A stretch of DNA of 64,000 nt, taken from Pseudomonadota bacterium (lineage in GTDB: Bacteria; Myxococcota; Myxococcia; Myxococcales; Myxococcaceae). Below the pieces are notes generated by a model, which saw nothing but the letters and a program-made list of their open reading frames with translations, searched no databases and was not told the DNA's origin. The stretch lies in NCBI GenBank assembly GCA_023423535.1, contig JAFAFL010000066.1, forward strand, positions 28,001 to 92,000. Reading direction: 5' to 3'. The position numbers and the translations under genes are program-made. Positions 25,063 to 35,643 of the stretch are shown here, piece after piece; position 1 is the first letter of the stretch, and the number at the start of each line of letters is the position of its first letter.

Positions 25063-26058
25063 ATGTCGCCCCTCTGGAGTCTCGTCGCGCGCCGCCTGCT
25101 CTTGATGATCCCCACGCTGTTCGGGATCACGCTGGTGACGTTCGTCGTGCTGCAGCTCGCGCCCGGGGATCCCTTTGGTGGCGCACCGGGCGACCCGGGG
25201 GGAGCCGAAGCCTTCGAGGCACGACGCGCGGCGCAGGGACTCGATCAGCCGCTTCCGCAGCAGTACGCGCAGTGGGTGCGCCGCGTGGTGACGCTGGACT
25301 TCGGCCGCTCGTGGCAGGACGGGCGCCCGGTGCGAGAACGCATCACAGAAGCGCTTCCGCGAACGCTGCTCCTGAGTGCGCTCGCCATGCTCTGCGCGTG
25401 GCTGGTGGCGGTGCCGCTGGGCGCATGGGCAGCGGTGCGTCACGGCACGGCCCGCGAGCGCGCGGTGATGATCGGCCTCTTCCTCCTCCACGCGCTGCCC
25501 GCGTTCTGGGTGGCGCTGATGCTGCTGCTCTACCTCGCAGGTGGGCGCGGCCTCAGCCTGTTCCCGCTGCAGGGGCTCTCGTCGCCCGACGAGGTGGCGC
25601 AAGGGTGGAGCGTAGGTCGCCGCGCGCTCGACGTCGCGTGGCACCTCGTGCTGCCGGTGGCGGTGCTCTCCTACGGCGCGCTGGCCTGGCTCACCCGCTA
25701 CACGAAGACGGCGCTCCTGGAGGTCATCCGCCAGGACTTCGTGCGCACCGCCCGCGCAAAGGGCCTCCCTGAAGGGCGCGTGATCGTCCGCCACGCGCTG
25801 CGCAACGGGCTCTTGCCGCTGATCACCGTGTTCGGGCTGATGCTCCCGCAGCTCCTCGGCGGCAGCGTGATCGTCGAGCGCGTGTTCGGCATCCCAGGCA
25901 TGGGCCTGCTCGTCTTCGAGGCCATCCTCCACCGCGACCATCCGGTGGTGCTCGGCGTCACCACGCTCGCCGCGCTGATCACCCTGGCCGCGATGCTCGT
26001 CGCCGACCTCCTCTACGCGCTCGTCGATCCGCGCGTGACCGACGAGGTGCCGCGGTGA
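25063..26058 (+). CDS. Oligopeptide ABC transporter permease (DppB/OppB-like)
   Basis: The 331-residue protein has six membrane helices. The N-terminus LLLMIPTLFGITLVTFVVLQ is typical of DppB/OppB, and the permease loop motif RTARAKGLPEGRVIVRHALR (EAA-type) contacts the ATPases. It forms a heterodimer with the next gene's product, which it overlaps by 4 bases (GTGA). Confidence 0.94.
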   Translation: MSPLWSLVARRLLLMIPTLFGITLVTFVVLQLAPGDPFGGAPGDPGGAEAFEARRAAQGLDQPLPQQYAQWVRRVVTLDFGRSWQDGRPVRERITEALPRTLLLSALAMLCAWLVAVPLGAWAAVRHGTARERAVMIGLFLLHALPAFWVALMLLLYLAGGRGLSLFPLQGLSSPDEVAQGWSVGRRALDVAWHLVLPVAVLSYGALAWLTRYTKTALLEVIRQDFVRTARAKGLPEGRVIVRHALRNGLLPLITVFGLMLPQLLGGSVIVERVFGIPGMGLLVFEAILHRDHPVVLGVTTLAALITLAAMLVADLLYALVDPRVTDEVPR

Positions 26059-27059
26059 GCCGCCGGCGACGACCGCTCGTCCGGCTCGCGGGCCTCACGG
26101 TCCTCGTGCTCTGCCTTTCCGCGCTCGCCGCGGATCTCCTCGCGTCCGACCTCCCGCTGGCGGTGAAGGTGGACGGGCGCGTGCACGTGCTGCCCGTCTT
26201 CTTCGGCACCGGGCAGACGCGGGTGGAGCTCATCGGCACCGGCGGGCTCCCGTCGCTGCGCGAGCGCGTGGCGGAAGAGCAGGGCGCCTGGCTCGTCGAG
26301 CCGCCCATCCCCTTCGGACCCACCCGAACCTCGCTGGACCACGCGCTCTCACCGCCTTCACGCGAACACCCCTTCGGCACCGACGACCTCGGTCGCGACG
26401 TTTTGTCGCGGATGATCCACGGCGCGCGCGCCTCGCTGGGGATCGGCCTCTTCGCGGTGGCGATCTACGTGGTGCTGGGCGTCGCGCTCGGCGGGCTGGC
26501 GGGCTACTTCGGCGGACGCGTGGACGGCGTCATCTCGCGGGTGACGGAGGTGATGCTCAGCTTCCCGAGCCTCTTCCTCATCCTCGCGGTCCTCGGGCTG
26601 CTCCGCGCGCAGTCGCTGTGGCCGGTGATCCTCGTGCTCGGCCTCACGCGGTGGACGGACGTCTCGCGGCTCGTGCGTGCGGAGTGCCTGCGCCTGCGAA
26701 GCCTCGAGTTCGTCACCGCCAGCCGCGCGCTGGGCGCCTCGCACCTGCGGATCCTCGTGTCTCACGTGCTGCCGCACACGCTGGCGCCGGTGACGGTGGC
26801 CGCGTCCTTCGGCGTGGGCGCGGCGATTCTGCTCGAGAGCGCACTGAGCTTTCTGGGCTTCGGCGTGCCGGCCCCGCACCCGAGCTGGGGCGAGCTCCTC
26901 GCGCAGGCGCACCGCTACGTGACCTACCCTGGCGCCTGGTGGCTCACCTTGTTCCCGGGACTGGCACTTTTCCTCACCGTGGCGTCCTTCAACCTGCTCG
27001 GCGAGGCGCTGCGCGATGCGTGGGATCCGCGTTTGGCGAACACCGGCGGGCGCGCTTAA
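26055..27059 (+). CDS. Oligopeptide ABC transporter permease (DppC/OppC-like)
   Basis: The 334-residue protein has an N-terminal helix, a periplasmic stretch and five further helices. HPFGTDDLGRDVLSRMIHGA is the hallmark of DppC/OppC, and TASRALGASHLRILVSHVLP is the EAA loop. In most genomes the ATPase genes follow directly; here two MshEN genes intervene. GTG 26055 overlaps the upstream stop. Confidence 0.94.
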   Translation: MSRRRRPLVRLAGLTVLVLCLSALAADLLASDLPLAVKVDGRVHVLPVFFGTGQTRVELIGTGGLPSLRERVAEEQGAWLVEPPIPFGPTRTSLDHALSPPSREHPFGTDDLGRDVLSRMIHGARASLGIGLFAVAIYVVLGVALGGLAGYFGGRVDGVISRVTEVMLSFPSLFLILAVLGLLRAQSLWPVILVLGLTRWTDVSRLVRAECLRLRSLEFVTASRALGASHLRILVSHVLPHTLAPVTVAASFGVGAAILLESALSFLGFGVPAPHPSWGELLAQAHRYVTYPGAWWLTLFPGLALFLTVASFNLLGEALRDAWDPRLANTGGRA

Positions 27060-27071
27060 CATCGGCGGTCC

Positions 27072-27827
27072 ATGGCGACCATCAAGCTGGGCGAGCTGCT
27101 GGTCAAGGCGAACGTCCTGACCGAAAGCCAGCTGAAGACCGCACTCTCCGAGCAGAACAAGTGGGGCGGCAGGCTCGGCGAGATCCTCGTGCGGATGAGC
27201 CTCCTCTCCGAGGACATCCTCGTGAAGGCGCTGTCGAAGCAGCTCGCGATCCCCGCCTACAACGTGGACGCGCTGCAGGCCGTCCCGCCGCACGTGAAGG
27301 CGAAGATCCCCGCTCAGATGGCGCGCGATCTGGCGGTCGTGCCGGTGCAGCTGAAGGACGACGGCAAGACGCTCGTCGTCGCGATGGCGGATCCGCAGAA
27401 CGTGGAGGACGTGGACATGCTCCGCGCGCGCTCCAACTGCCGGATCGTCGCGCAGGTCGCCGGCCGCACCGCCATCGCCCGGGCCATCTCGCGCTTCTAC
27501 GAGGGCGAGGCGGACATCAGCGACGCCGAGTCCTCCTTCAAGGTCGTCGATGCGCAGGGCCGCACGGTGGTGAAGAACCTCGCGGACATCCAGCCGTCGG
27601 CCCCGGCCGCGCCTGCCAGACGCGCCACGCCGCCTCCCGCTCCCGCGCCGTCGGTGGACGCCAACGCGCCGCGCCGCAACGGGCTGAGCGAGGACCCGGC
27701 GGAGCTGCTGCGCACGGTGGAGGAGGTCCAGCGCAAGGAGGTCGCGGCGCTGAAGGCGATGGTGGAGCTGCTCATCGAGAAGGGCGTCTTCTCGCGCGAC
27801 GAGTACCTCGCGCGGGTGAAGCGGTAG
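27072..27827 (+). CDS. Stand-alone MshEN (GspE N-terminal) domain protein, first copy
   Basis: The 251-residue protein has an MshEN domain at about 4-70: KLGELLVKANVLTESQLKTA, then RLGEILVRMSLLSEDILVKA and LSKQLAIPAYNVDAL. This double motif binds cyclic di-GMP in MshE-type ATPases, though here the first Arg is Lys and the Gly positions vary. Residues 70-150 match the rest of the GspE N-terminal module (MARDLAVVPVQLKDDGKTLV). No Walker motifs or ATPase domain are present. The tail is Pro/Ala-rich with a short helical end shared with the next gene (AALKAMVELLIEKGVFSRDE). It sits 12 bases after the permease gene. Confidence 0.82.
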   Translation: MATIKLGELLVKANVLTESQLKTALSEQNKWGGRLGEILVRMSLLSEDILVKALSKQLAIPAYNVDALQAVPPHVKAKIPAQMARDLAVVPVQLKDDGKTLVVAMADPQNVEDVDMLRARSNCRIVAQVAGRTAIARAISRFYEGEADISDAESSFKVVDAQGRTVVKNLADIQPSAPAAPARRATPPPAPAPSVDANAPRRNGLSEDPAELLRTVEEVQRKEVAALKAMVELLIEKGVFSRDEYLARVKR

Positions 27828-27836
27828 CGCCGGACC

Positions 27837-28790
27837 ATGCGGAAGAAGCTCGGTGAGCTGCTGGTCGAGGCCGGCGCGGCGACGGCAGACGACATTGCGC
27901 AGGCGCTCGCGAAGCAGCGTGCCGCTCCCAACGACCCGAAAGAAGCGAAGCCGCGGCTCGGCGAGCTGCTCGTTCGCGCGGGAACGGTGACGCACCGGCA
28001 GGTCGGCCTCGCGTTGGCGATGCAGTGGGATCTGCCCTTCGTGGAGCTCTCCGAGATCCCCGGCGAGGTCTCCCGGCTGGTGCCGGTGGAGGTGCAGGCC
28101 GCGCACGGCATCGTTCCCTTCCGGCTCGAGCAGGAGGGCAAGACGGAGCGCGTGCACGTCGCCATCGCGGATCCGCGTCAGCTCGATCACGTGGAGGAGC
28201 TGCGCTTCCAGCTCGGCAAGCAGGTCCGTCTCTTCATCGCCGCGCAGGACGACCTCGACGACGTGCTCTCCGCGCTGAAGGGCGACGTCTCGGAGGAGTT
28301 CGAGATCAACGAGGAGGAGGATCTCGTCGTCGTCGGCATCTCCGAGGACGAAGCGCCCGAGTCGTGGATCGCCACGTCGCCCGAGACGGCCACTTCCGGT
28401 GGCGCCGGTTCCCGGTTGCCGGTGGCAAAGGAGCTCGACGATCTGCTGGGGAAGCTCGAGCCCGCCGCGTCGCCGATCCCGGCGCAAAAGGTGGAGGTCA
28501 TCCGCTTCCCGCCGCAGCGCACCGCCACGCCGCCTGCGCCCTTGGCCGCGGTCCCGCCGCCTCTGCCGTCTCCGCCGCCTCCCTTGCCTCCGCCCGCTTC
28601 GCTCGAGGGGATCTCGGACGACGACCTGAAGATCCTCGAGAGCCTCGAGCGCATGGCCGCCGGAGAAGCGCCGGTGCTCGAGAGCGAGAAGGTGCGTCCC
28701 GCGCAGATGGTCGCGGCGCTCATCCGCCTGCTCATTCGCAAGAACGTGATCGGCGAAGCGGACTTCCTCGAAGAGCTCGGCCGGAAGTAG
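27837..28790 (+). CDS. Stand-alone MshEN (GspE N-terminal) domain protein, second copy
   Basis: The 317-residue paralogue of the gene before it has KLGELLVEAGAATADDIAQA and, after a longer spacer, RLGELLVRAGTVTHRQVGLA, followed by AMQWDLPFVELSEIPGEV. The second half-motif is close to the cyclic di-GMP-binding consensus. The middle carries acidic runs (EEFEINEEED) and a Pro-rich stretch. The end, AALIRLLIRKNVIGEADFLE, repeats the C-terminal helix of the first copy. It has no ATPase domain. It starts 9 bases after the first copy, so the two are made together. Confidence 0.82.
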   Translation: MRKKLGELLVEAGAATADDIAQALAKQRAAPNDPKEAKPRLGELLVRAGTVTHRQVGLALAMQWDLPFVELSEIPGEVSRLVPVEVQAAHGIVPFRLEQEGKTERVHVAIADPRQLDHVEELRFQLGKQVRLFIAAQDDLDDVLSALKGDVSEEFEINEEEDLVVVGISEDEAPESWIATSPETATSGGAGSRLPVAKELDDLLGKLEPAASPIPAQKVEVIRFPPQRTATPPAPLAAVPPPLPSPPPPLPPPASLEGISDDDLKILESLERMAAGEAPVLESEKVRPAQMVAALIRLLIRKNVIGEADFLEELGRK

Positions 28791-28887
28791 CGCGGGTGGG
28801 CGGCACGAGGAGCAACCGGGCGCGCGCACCGTGTAGTCAAATGGCAGAGCACCGCGCCGTTTTCGGTTAGCTTCGTTCTCTCCCGTC

Positions 28888-30902
<2,015 letters not shown>

Positions 30903-30911
30903 CGCGCTGGC

Positions 30912-31322
30912 ATGTTCTGGCTCAGCCACCACCACGACGACGAATTGCACCGGACCTACGCGCTCGGCGGTGCCAGGGTCTGCGCGCGGTGCCTCGGCGT
31001 GTACCCGGTGATGTTTGCCGGCATCGCGCTGCAGATCGCCCAGCGCGCGCCGCTCCAGTGGCCGGGGTCGTGGGATGTCGTCGTCGCGATCGGGCTGCTG
31101 CTCCCCGCGCTGATCGACTGGGCGGTGGGCCGGTTCAGACCGCATTGGGGCAGCAACGCGGTGAGAACGGTCACCGGCGTGTTGCTCGGCATCGCGCTCG
31201 CCCGGACGCTGTACGTGCACCTGCGCGATCCCCTGCCGCCGCTGCTGCTCGCCCAGGCAGGGCTGGTGCTGCTCGTGGCGCTGCCGGTGCTCGGCGTGAC
31301 CTGGCGCCGGCGGACGCGGTAG
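30912..31322 (+). CDS. DUF2085 small membrane protein
   Basis: The 136-residue protein has the DUF2085 core LGGARVCARCLGVYPVMFAG, with two cysteines, and three or four membrane helices. The end is strongly basic (WRRRTR). The role of the family is unknown. It follows the ABC operon by 9 bases and may be co-transcribed with it. Confidence 0.8.
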   Translation: MFWLSHHHDDELHRTYALGGARVCARCLGVYPVMFAGIALQIAQRAPLQWPGSWDVVVAIGLLLPALIDWAVGRFRPHWGSNAVRTVTGVLLGIALARTLYVHLRDPLPPLLLAQAGLVLLVALPVLGVTWRRRTR

Positions 31323-31365
31323 ATCCTTCCGCGCGGCGGCGCGTTAGAGGCATTCGAGGGAGTGA

Positions 31366-31992
31366 TTGGGCACCTCCGAGCGGACAGACGAAGAGCTGAT
31401 GATCGCCTTCCGCGGCGGAGACCCGCGGGCGTTCGAGGTGCTCGTGCTGCGTCATCGGGTGCCCGTCTACAACTTCATCCTCCGGCTCGCGGGCAGCCCC
31501 GCGCGCGCCGAGGACCTGTTGCAGGAGACGTGGCTGAAGGTGGTCCGGGGCGCTGGGGATTGGCAGCCGAAGGCCCGGTTCACCACCTGGGTCTACACGA
31601 TCGCGAGGAACCTCTGCGTGGACAGCGCGCGAAAGGAGAGCTACCGGAAGGCGGACTCGCTCGACGCGCCGCAGGGCGCCGACGGTGAGGGCCGGACGCT
31701 GGGCGAGGCGCTCGCCGACGAGGGCGGACAGAGCCCGGATCGCAACGCGCACAACCACCGCGTGCGGCCGCTGATTGAACGGGCGCTGCAGTCGCTTCCG
31801 GCGGAGCAGCGCGAGGTCTTCCTCCTGCGCGAATACAGCGGCATCCCTTTCAAGGAGATCGCGGAGGTCACCGGCGTCCCCGAGCCCACCGTGAAGAGCC
31901 GCATGCGCTACGCGCTGGAGGGCCTGAGACGGAAGCTTCAAGAACTGGGCGTGGACGGGGACATGGCTGAAGGAAGGACGGCAGTGGGATGA
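31366..31992 (+). CDS. ECF-type RNA polymerase sigma factor
   Basis: The 208-residue protein has sigma region 2 (AEDLLQETWLKVVRGAGDWQ, RFTTWVYTIARNLCVDSARK) and region 4 (LPAEQREVFLLREYSGIPFK, GVPEPTVKSRMRYALEGLRR). It is followed by its likely anti-sigma factor with an ATGA overlap. The start is a TTG at 31366, with GAGGGAG just upstream; no ATG or GTG fits the frame. Confidence 0.92.
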   Translation: MGTSERTDEELMIAFRGGDPRAFEVLVLRHRVPVYNFILRLAGSPARAEDLLQETWLKVVRGAGDWQPKARFTTWVYTIARNLCVDSARKESYRKADSLDAPQGADGEGRTLGEALADEGGQSPDRNAHNHRVRPLIERALQSLPAEQREVFLLREYSGIPFKEIAEVTGVPEPTVKSRMRYALEGLRRKLQELGVDGDMAEGRTAVG

Positions 31993-33584
31993 GCCAGCTC
32001 GCGACACACGTGGAGGACCGCCTCCTCGACTTCGCGTACGGCGAGCTCTCGGCCGCCGAGGCGAAGGACGTCCAGAGTCACCTCGACGCCTGCGCGCAGT
32101 GCCGCGGCGAGCTCGCGGACATCCAGGGCGTGCGGCGGGTGATGAGCACGGTGCCCCCCGCGCCCGCGCCGCAGGCTGGCCTCGAGTCGCTGCTCGCCTA
32201 CGCGGAGCAGGCCGCGCGCAGGGCCCAGGCCGGACCTGCGCCGAAGCCGTCGTGGTGGCGTCGTTACATGGCGCCCTTGACCGGCGCGTGCGCGGTGCTG
32301 GTGGTGGGCGTCGTCGCGCACCAGGTGAACGAGCGCGTGGGAACGGTGGAGGAGCTGCGCGACAAGGCGGTGCTCGCGAAGGGCGCGCCCAGCGCGGCGG
32401 CTGCTCCCGCGATGCAGGCCGTGTCCACCGTCGCTCACGCGGAGCCGATGCCGGTCGTCGCCGAAGCGCACGCAGAAGAGCAGGCACAGGCGCCCGCCGA
32501 GAACGCTTCCGAAGGTGGCGAACGGAAGAAGCAGGCGGAGGCCCCGCGCCCGGCCGACGCGAAGGAGCGCGCGCAGCGTTTCGGTGCGGTGGCGCTGGAG
32601 GAGCGTGACGACTTCCTTCCCTCGAACGATGCCGAGAGCGCGAAGCGCATGCCGCGCGGTGCGATGGCGGAGGCGCCGGCGCCCCGTTCGCGCGGGCCGC
32701 AGACCGCCACCAACGCGATGCCCGCGCCGATGGAGGCGGCCGCATCCGCGAAGGACGCCGAGAAGAGGGCAGTTGCGCAGGAGATGGAGCCGCTCGCCGA
32801 TCGCGAGACGAAGAGGGAAGAGCTGGGCGGAGGCGGAGGCTTCGCGGCGACCGGCAGCAGCTCTGGCCGCGCGGATCTCGACGGCGCTACCGCGCGCGGA
32901 GGAAGCCTCGGCGGGATGGGCAGTGCCGGCACCGGCTCAGGTGCAAAGGCCGCGAAGTCGAAGTCGGACGCGCCACCGTCCCCGCCGCCCGCTGCCTCGA
33001 TGCCCACGGCCACCGCGCCGATGAAGCCCGCGCCGCAGAGCGCACCGAAGCAGACCGCGCAGGCGCCTGCGGCGGCTGCCACCCGGGAGGTGGAGCTGGC
33101 GTACGGAGATTCGGCGAGAGGCGACGATCGCGTTGCCGCGCGGGACGAAGCCGCGAACGTGGAGCGGGCGCCGCTGGCTCGAAAGGGCAAGGCGGAGCGC
33201 GAGGCCGCCGAAGCCGAAGCGCAGTCGGAAGCCGCGTACCGCAGCGCCCAGGCCCGCGCGCTGTCCGACGCGGCGAACCAGGCCTACGGTGACAACGACC
33301 GCGAACTCGAGGCGAAGCTCCTGCGTCAGGCGGTCCCGCTGGCGGGTGCGGATCGGCCGCTGCTCTCGGGCCTCCTGGTGCGGCTGTGCAGTGCGGAGTA
33401 CGCGCTGGGTCGGACCGCGCAGGGAGACGCTGCCTGCGCGCGGGTGACCGAGGAGTTCCGCGGCACGGCGGCAGCGCGCATCGCCGAGCGGCAGCGCAGC
33501 GAGCACCACGCTTCGTTGCAAGGCGGGTCACCGGCGGGCGCGCAGCCGTCGGCTCCGGCCACGACGTCCGACAAGACCTGGTAG
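31989..33584 (+). CDS. Anti-sigma factor (zinc-finger) with long extracytoplasmic region
   Basis: The 531-residue protein has an N-terminal ZAS zinc finger, H31-x3-C35-x2-C38 with an upstream His7, which should bind the sigma factor encoded just before it. One membrane helix lies at about 94-111. About 420 residues of Ala, Glu, Arg and Pro-rich sequence follow, with a Gly-rich stretch (GGMGSAGTGSGAK) and a late helical part (SDAANQAYGDNDRELEAKLL) that looks like a single TPR-like unit. Usual anti-sigma factors are 150-300 residues, so the outer part is unusually long and may sense or bind something in the envelope. Confidence 0.85.
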   Translation: MSQLATHVEDRLLDFAYGELSAAEAKDVQSHLDACAQCRGELADIQGVRRVMSTVPPAPAPQAGLESLLAYAEQAARRAQAGPAPKPSWWRRYMAPLTGACAVLVVGVVAHQVNERVGTVEELRDKAVLAKGAPSAAAAPAMQAVSTVAHAEPMPVVAEAHAEEQAQAPAENASEGGERKKQAEAPRPADAKERAQRFGAVALEERDDFLPSNDAESAKRMPRGAMAEAPAPRSRGPQTATNAMPAPMEAAASAKDAEKRAVAQEMEPLADRETKREELGGGGGFAATGSSSGRADLDGATARGGSLGGMGSAGTGSGAKAAKSKSDAPPSPPPAASMPTATAPMKPAPQSAPKQTAQAPAAAATREVELAYGDSARGDDRVAARDEAANVERAPLARKGKAEREAAEAEAQSEAAYRSAQARALSDAANQAYGDNDRELEAKLLRQAVPLAGADRPLLSGLLVRLCSAEYALGRTAQGDAACARVTEEFRGTAAARIAERQRSEHHASLQGGSPAGAQPSAPATTSDKTW

Positions 33585-33592
33585 GCCGACCC

Positions 33593-33613
33593 GGACGAGG
33601 ACACCGCTCGTCC
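33593..33613 (+). terminator. Candidate hairpin after the anti-sigma gene
   Basis: GGACGAG (33593-33599) and CTCGTCC (33607-33613) form a perfect 7-bp stem with a 7-base loop, 8 bases after the stop codon. There is no T-run, so its strength as a terminator is uncertain. Confidence 0.4.
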
Positions 33614-33690
33614 ACCTGACCGATGCGCGGCGGCCTTCCGCTGCCCCGGCGCGGCGTGGGATAGTCGGGCCCGTTGCAGGAGGCGACACA

Positions 33691-33951
33691 GTGCACACCC
33701 CGTCCCACACCCAGACCCGTCAGCCGCCGTCCCGCCGCCGCCGGTCCGAGCGCGGACAGGCGATGCTGGAGTACTCGCTCCTCAACTGGTTCATGATCGT
33801 GGGCCTGGTGATGGGCGCCACCGTGCGCGTCATCCCCGGTCCGGTGGAGCAGTCCAGCGAGGGCCGCATCAACGTGATCGAGATGTTCCTCGTGGCCTAC
33901 CAGATCTACCACGACAGCTTTTACTACGTGCTGAACCTGCCCTACCCGTGA
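33691..33951 (+). CDS. Small Flp-pilin-like protein
   Basis: The 86-residue protein has a basic N-terminus (SRRRRSERGQ) followed by AMLEYSLLNWFMIVGLVMGA. The RGQAMLEY start of the helix, with Glu at +5-like position and Tyr after it, is the class of processing site seen in Flp and TadE pseudopilins. The short remainder (VIPGPVEQSSEGRINVIEMF) ends in a Tyr-rich tail. It is placed just before cpaB, tadB and tadC, which suggests a pilus subunit or minor pilin. It is short and divergent, so the call rests on motif and position. GTG 33691 follows AGGAGG. Confidence 0.65.
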   Translation: MHTPSHTQTRQPPSRRRRSERGQAMLEYSLLNWFMIVGLVMGATVRVIPGPVEQSSEGRINVIEMFLVAYQIYHDSFYYVLNLPYP

Positions 33952-34664
33952 GGCGCGAGCGCGGCTTCGGGCTGCGCGCCGCCTTTGGGGTGCTGCTCGT
34001 CGGGCTCGGGGCCTCCGCCATCGCGGCGAGCCTTCCGGAGCTTCAACAGCTCTTCTTCGCGCTCTCGCGCCCGTTCCATTTCGGCGCGCCTCCGCAGCCG
34101 CTGGCGATCGGCGGAACGGTGCTCGTGCTGGTGGGGCTGGCGGTGGTCCTCGTGCGCGTGTTGCGCGGTGGCCGGACCCCCTTGTGGGCCATGGCGCTGG
34201 TGCTCGTCGGCGTGGTCTTGCCCGCCAGCGGGCTGTTGAGCGAGGTCCCCCAGGGCCGGAGCGCGGCGGCGGCGGACGGGGTGATCCTCGATGTGGGCAA
34301 TGCGCTCCGGCGCGTGATGGTGGACCGGCTCCGGAAGGAGGGGACGGTTCCCGCCGACCTCGACGTCTGGCAGCGCGCGCTGGAGGAGGTCCAGGGCCAG
34401 ACGCCGTCACCCGTCCGCGACCGCCGCTTCGAACGGGTGCCGCTGCGCGTCATTGGCCGCGAAGAGGGGAAGGGTGTCCTCGTCCCGGGCACCTACCGGC
34501 TCTGGACGAGCGCCCAGCGCGACGCGTTCGAACTCCACCCGGTGGGCTTCGATCCCGACGGGCGTCCGGCAGGGCTCACCGACAGCGCCGGAAGCCCGGT
34601 GATCCTCCGTGGCGGGGCGCGTCAGGAGTCCTGGCCCCGAGAGCTTCCCGGCCGCGGCCTTTGA
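33948..34664 (+). CDS. Hypothetical membrane protein
   Basis: The 238-residue protein has three hydrophobic segments in its first 110 residues (LRAAFGVLLVGLGASAIAAS, GTVLVLVGLAVVLVRVL, WAMALVLVGVVLPASGLL). A soluble domain of about 130 residues follows, with no recognised family. GTG 33948 overlaps the stop of the pilin-like gene as GTGA, so the two are coupled. A partner role in the pilus system is an inference from position only. Confidence 0.7.
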   Translation: MRRERGFGLRAAFGVLLVGLGASAIAASLPELQQLFFALSRPFHFGAPPQPLAIGGTVLVLVGLAVVLVRVLRGGRTPLWAMALVLVGVVLPASGLLSEVPQGRSAAAADGVILDVGNALRRVMVDRLRKEGTVPADLDVWQRALEEVQGQTPSPVRDRRFERVPLRVIGREEGKGVLVPGTYRLWTSAQRDAFELHPVGFDPDGRPAGLTDSAGSPVILRGGARQESWPRELPGRGL

Positions 34665-34690
34665 CACCCGATCCGTCGAACGGCTAGCAT
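34661..34690 (+). promoter_or_regulatory. Candidate sigma-70 promoter of the cpaB-tadB-tadC genes
   Basis: A perfect TTGACA (34661-34666) is followed, with 18 bases between, by TAGCAT (34685-34690), which matches the -10 at four of six. This is the best promoter match in the window. It lies about 110 bases before the cpaB ATG, at the end of the preceding gene. Confidence 0.65.
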
Positions 34691-34800
34691 TTGCGGCGGT
34701 TTGGAGCGCTCGGTCTCGACCATTTTCCACCCCCGCACACCCCTTCGCTCCCACCCCATGTGCGGGGCACTGTGCGCGCAGTACCTGGAGGTTCCCCGTC

Positions 34801-35613
34801 ATGTTGAAGGGTAAGACACCCCTCGTCGTCGCCCTCGTCCTCGGCCTGCTCGCCGGCGTCGTGGCGTACTCGGCCATCAAGAAGAAGGAGGCCGACGTGC
34901 GGCGGGGCTGGAACCTCGTCCCGGTCGTCGTCGCGTCCCAGGACATCCCGGAAGGGACCGTCGTCACCTTCGACATGATCTCGCAGCGGTCGGTGCCGGA
35001 TCAGTTCGTCACCTCGTCGGTGGTGAAGCCGGACTCGGCCAACTACATCGTGAACCAGAAGGTGCTCGTGGCGCTGCAGGCCGGCGACCCGCTCCTCTGG
35101 AGCCAGTTCGAGACCACCCGCGCGACGGAGAAGCTCTCCACCAAGGTCCAGAAGAAGACCCGCGCCATCACCATCGAGACGCTCGGCGCCGCGGCGGTGG
35201 GCGGCTGGGTGCGCCCGAACGACCGCGTGGACGTGGTCGGCACCTTCCGCGATCCGCAGACGAACGACGCGATGAGCGTGACGCTGCTGCAGAACGTGAT
35301 CGTGCTCGCCACCGGCAAGATCACCGGCACCACCAACGTGAACCTCGTGCCGGAGAACCAGCGCGACTATTCGACCGTGTCGCTGATGGTCATCCCCGAG
35401 GAGGCGGAGATCCTCGTGCTCGCCGCCGAGCTCGGCTCGCTCACGCTGTCGCTCCGCAACGAGGACGACGTGGACGTGATGGAGGACCGCGGCCGCGCCA
35501 CCATCCAGACGCTGCTCTCCGGTGAGCGCACCCGCGTGCTGCAGGAGCGCCGGCGCGAGATCATCCAGGTCATCCGCGGCGGACCGGCCACCGCCGGCCC
35601 GAGCCCGCAGTAG
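34801..35613 (+). CDS. cpaB: Flp pilus assembly protein CpaB (RcpC)
   Basis: The 270-residue protein has an N-terminal membrane helix (PLVVALVLGLLAGVVAYSAI), a SAF domain (VPVVVASQDIPEGTVVTFDM) and the RcpC/CpaB C-terminal half (RAITIETLGAAAVGGWVRPN, DRVDVVGTF). CpaB sits in the periplasm and links the Tad secretin and pilus. The ATG at 34801 starts the family-length protein; the frame upstream is untranslated leader. Confidence 0.92.
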   Translation: MLKGKTPLVVALVLGLLAGVVAYSAIKKKEADVRRGWNLVPVVVASQDIPEGTVVTFDMISQRSVPDQFVTSSVVKPDSANYIVNQKVLVALQAGDPLLWSQFETTRATEKLSTKVQKKTRAITIETLGAAAVGGWVRPNDRVDVVGTFRDPQTNDAMSVTLLQNVIVLATGKITGTTNVNLVPENQRDYSTVSLMVIPEEAEILVLAAELGSLTLSLRNEDDVDVMEDRGRATIQTLLSGERTRVLQERRREIIQVIRGGPATAGPSPQ

Positions 35614-35643
35614 CCGCACGGCCCCACCGAGAGAGGCCCACCC

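Noticed and set aside
28833..28872. tRNA-like stretch resembling D-arm and anticodon-arm sequence before the DppD-like gene
   Set aside because: TAGTCAAATGGCAGAGC looks like a D-arm, but no acceptor stem, anticodon stem or T-arm can be folded. At most a chance match or old remnant.
33691..33951. TadE/TadG pseudopilin as an alternative name for the 86-aa protein
   Set aside because: TadE proteins are longer with a periplasmic domain of 100 or more residues. The short length fits Flp better, though the call stays tentative.
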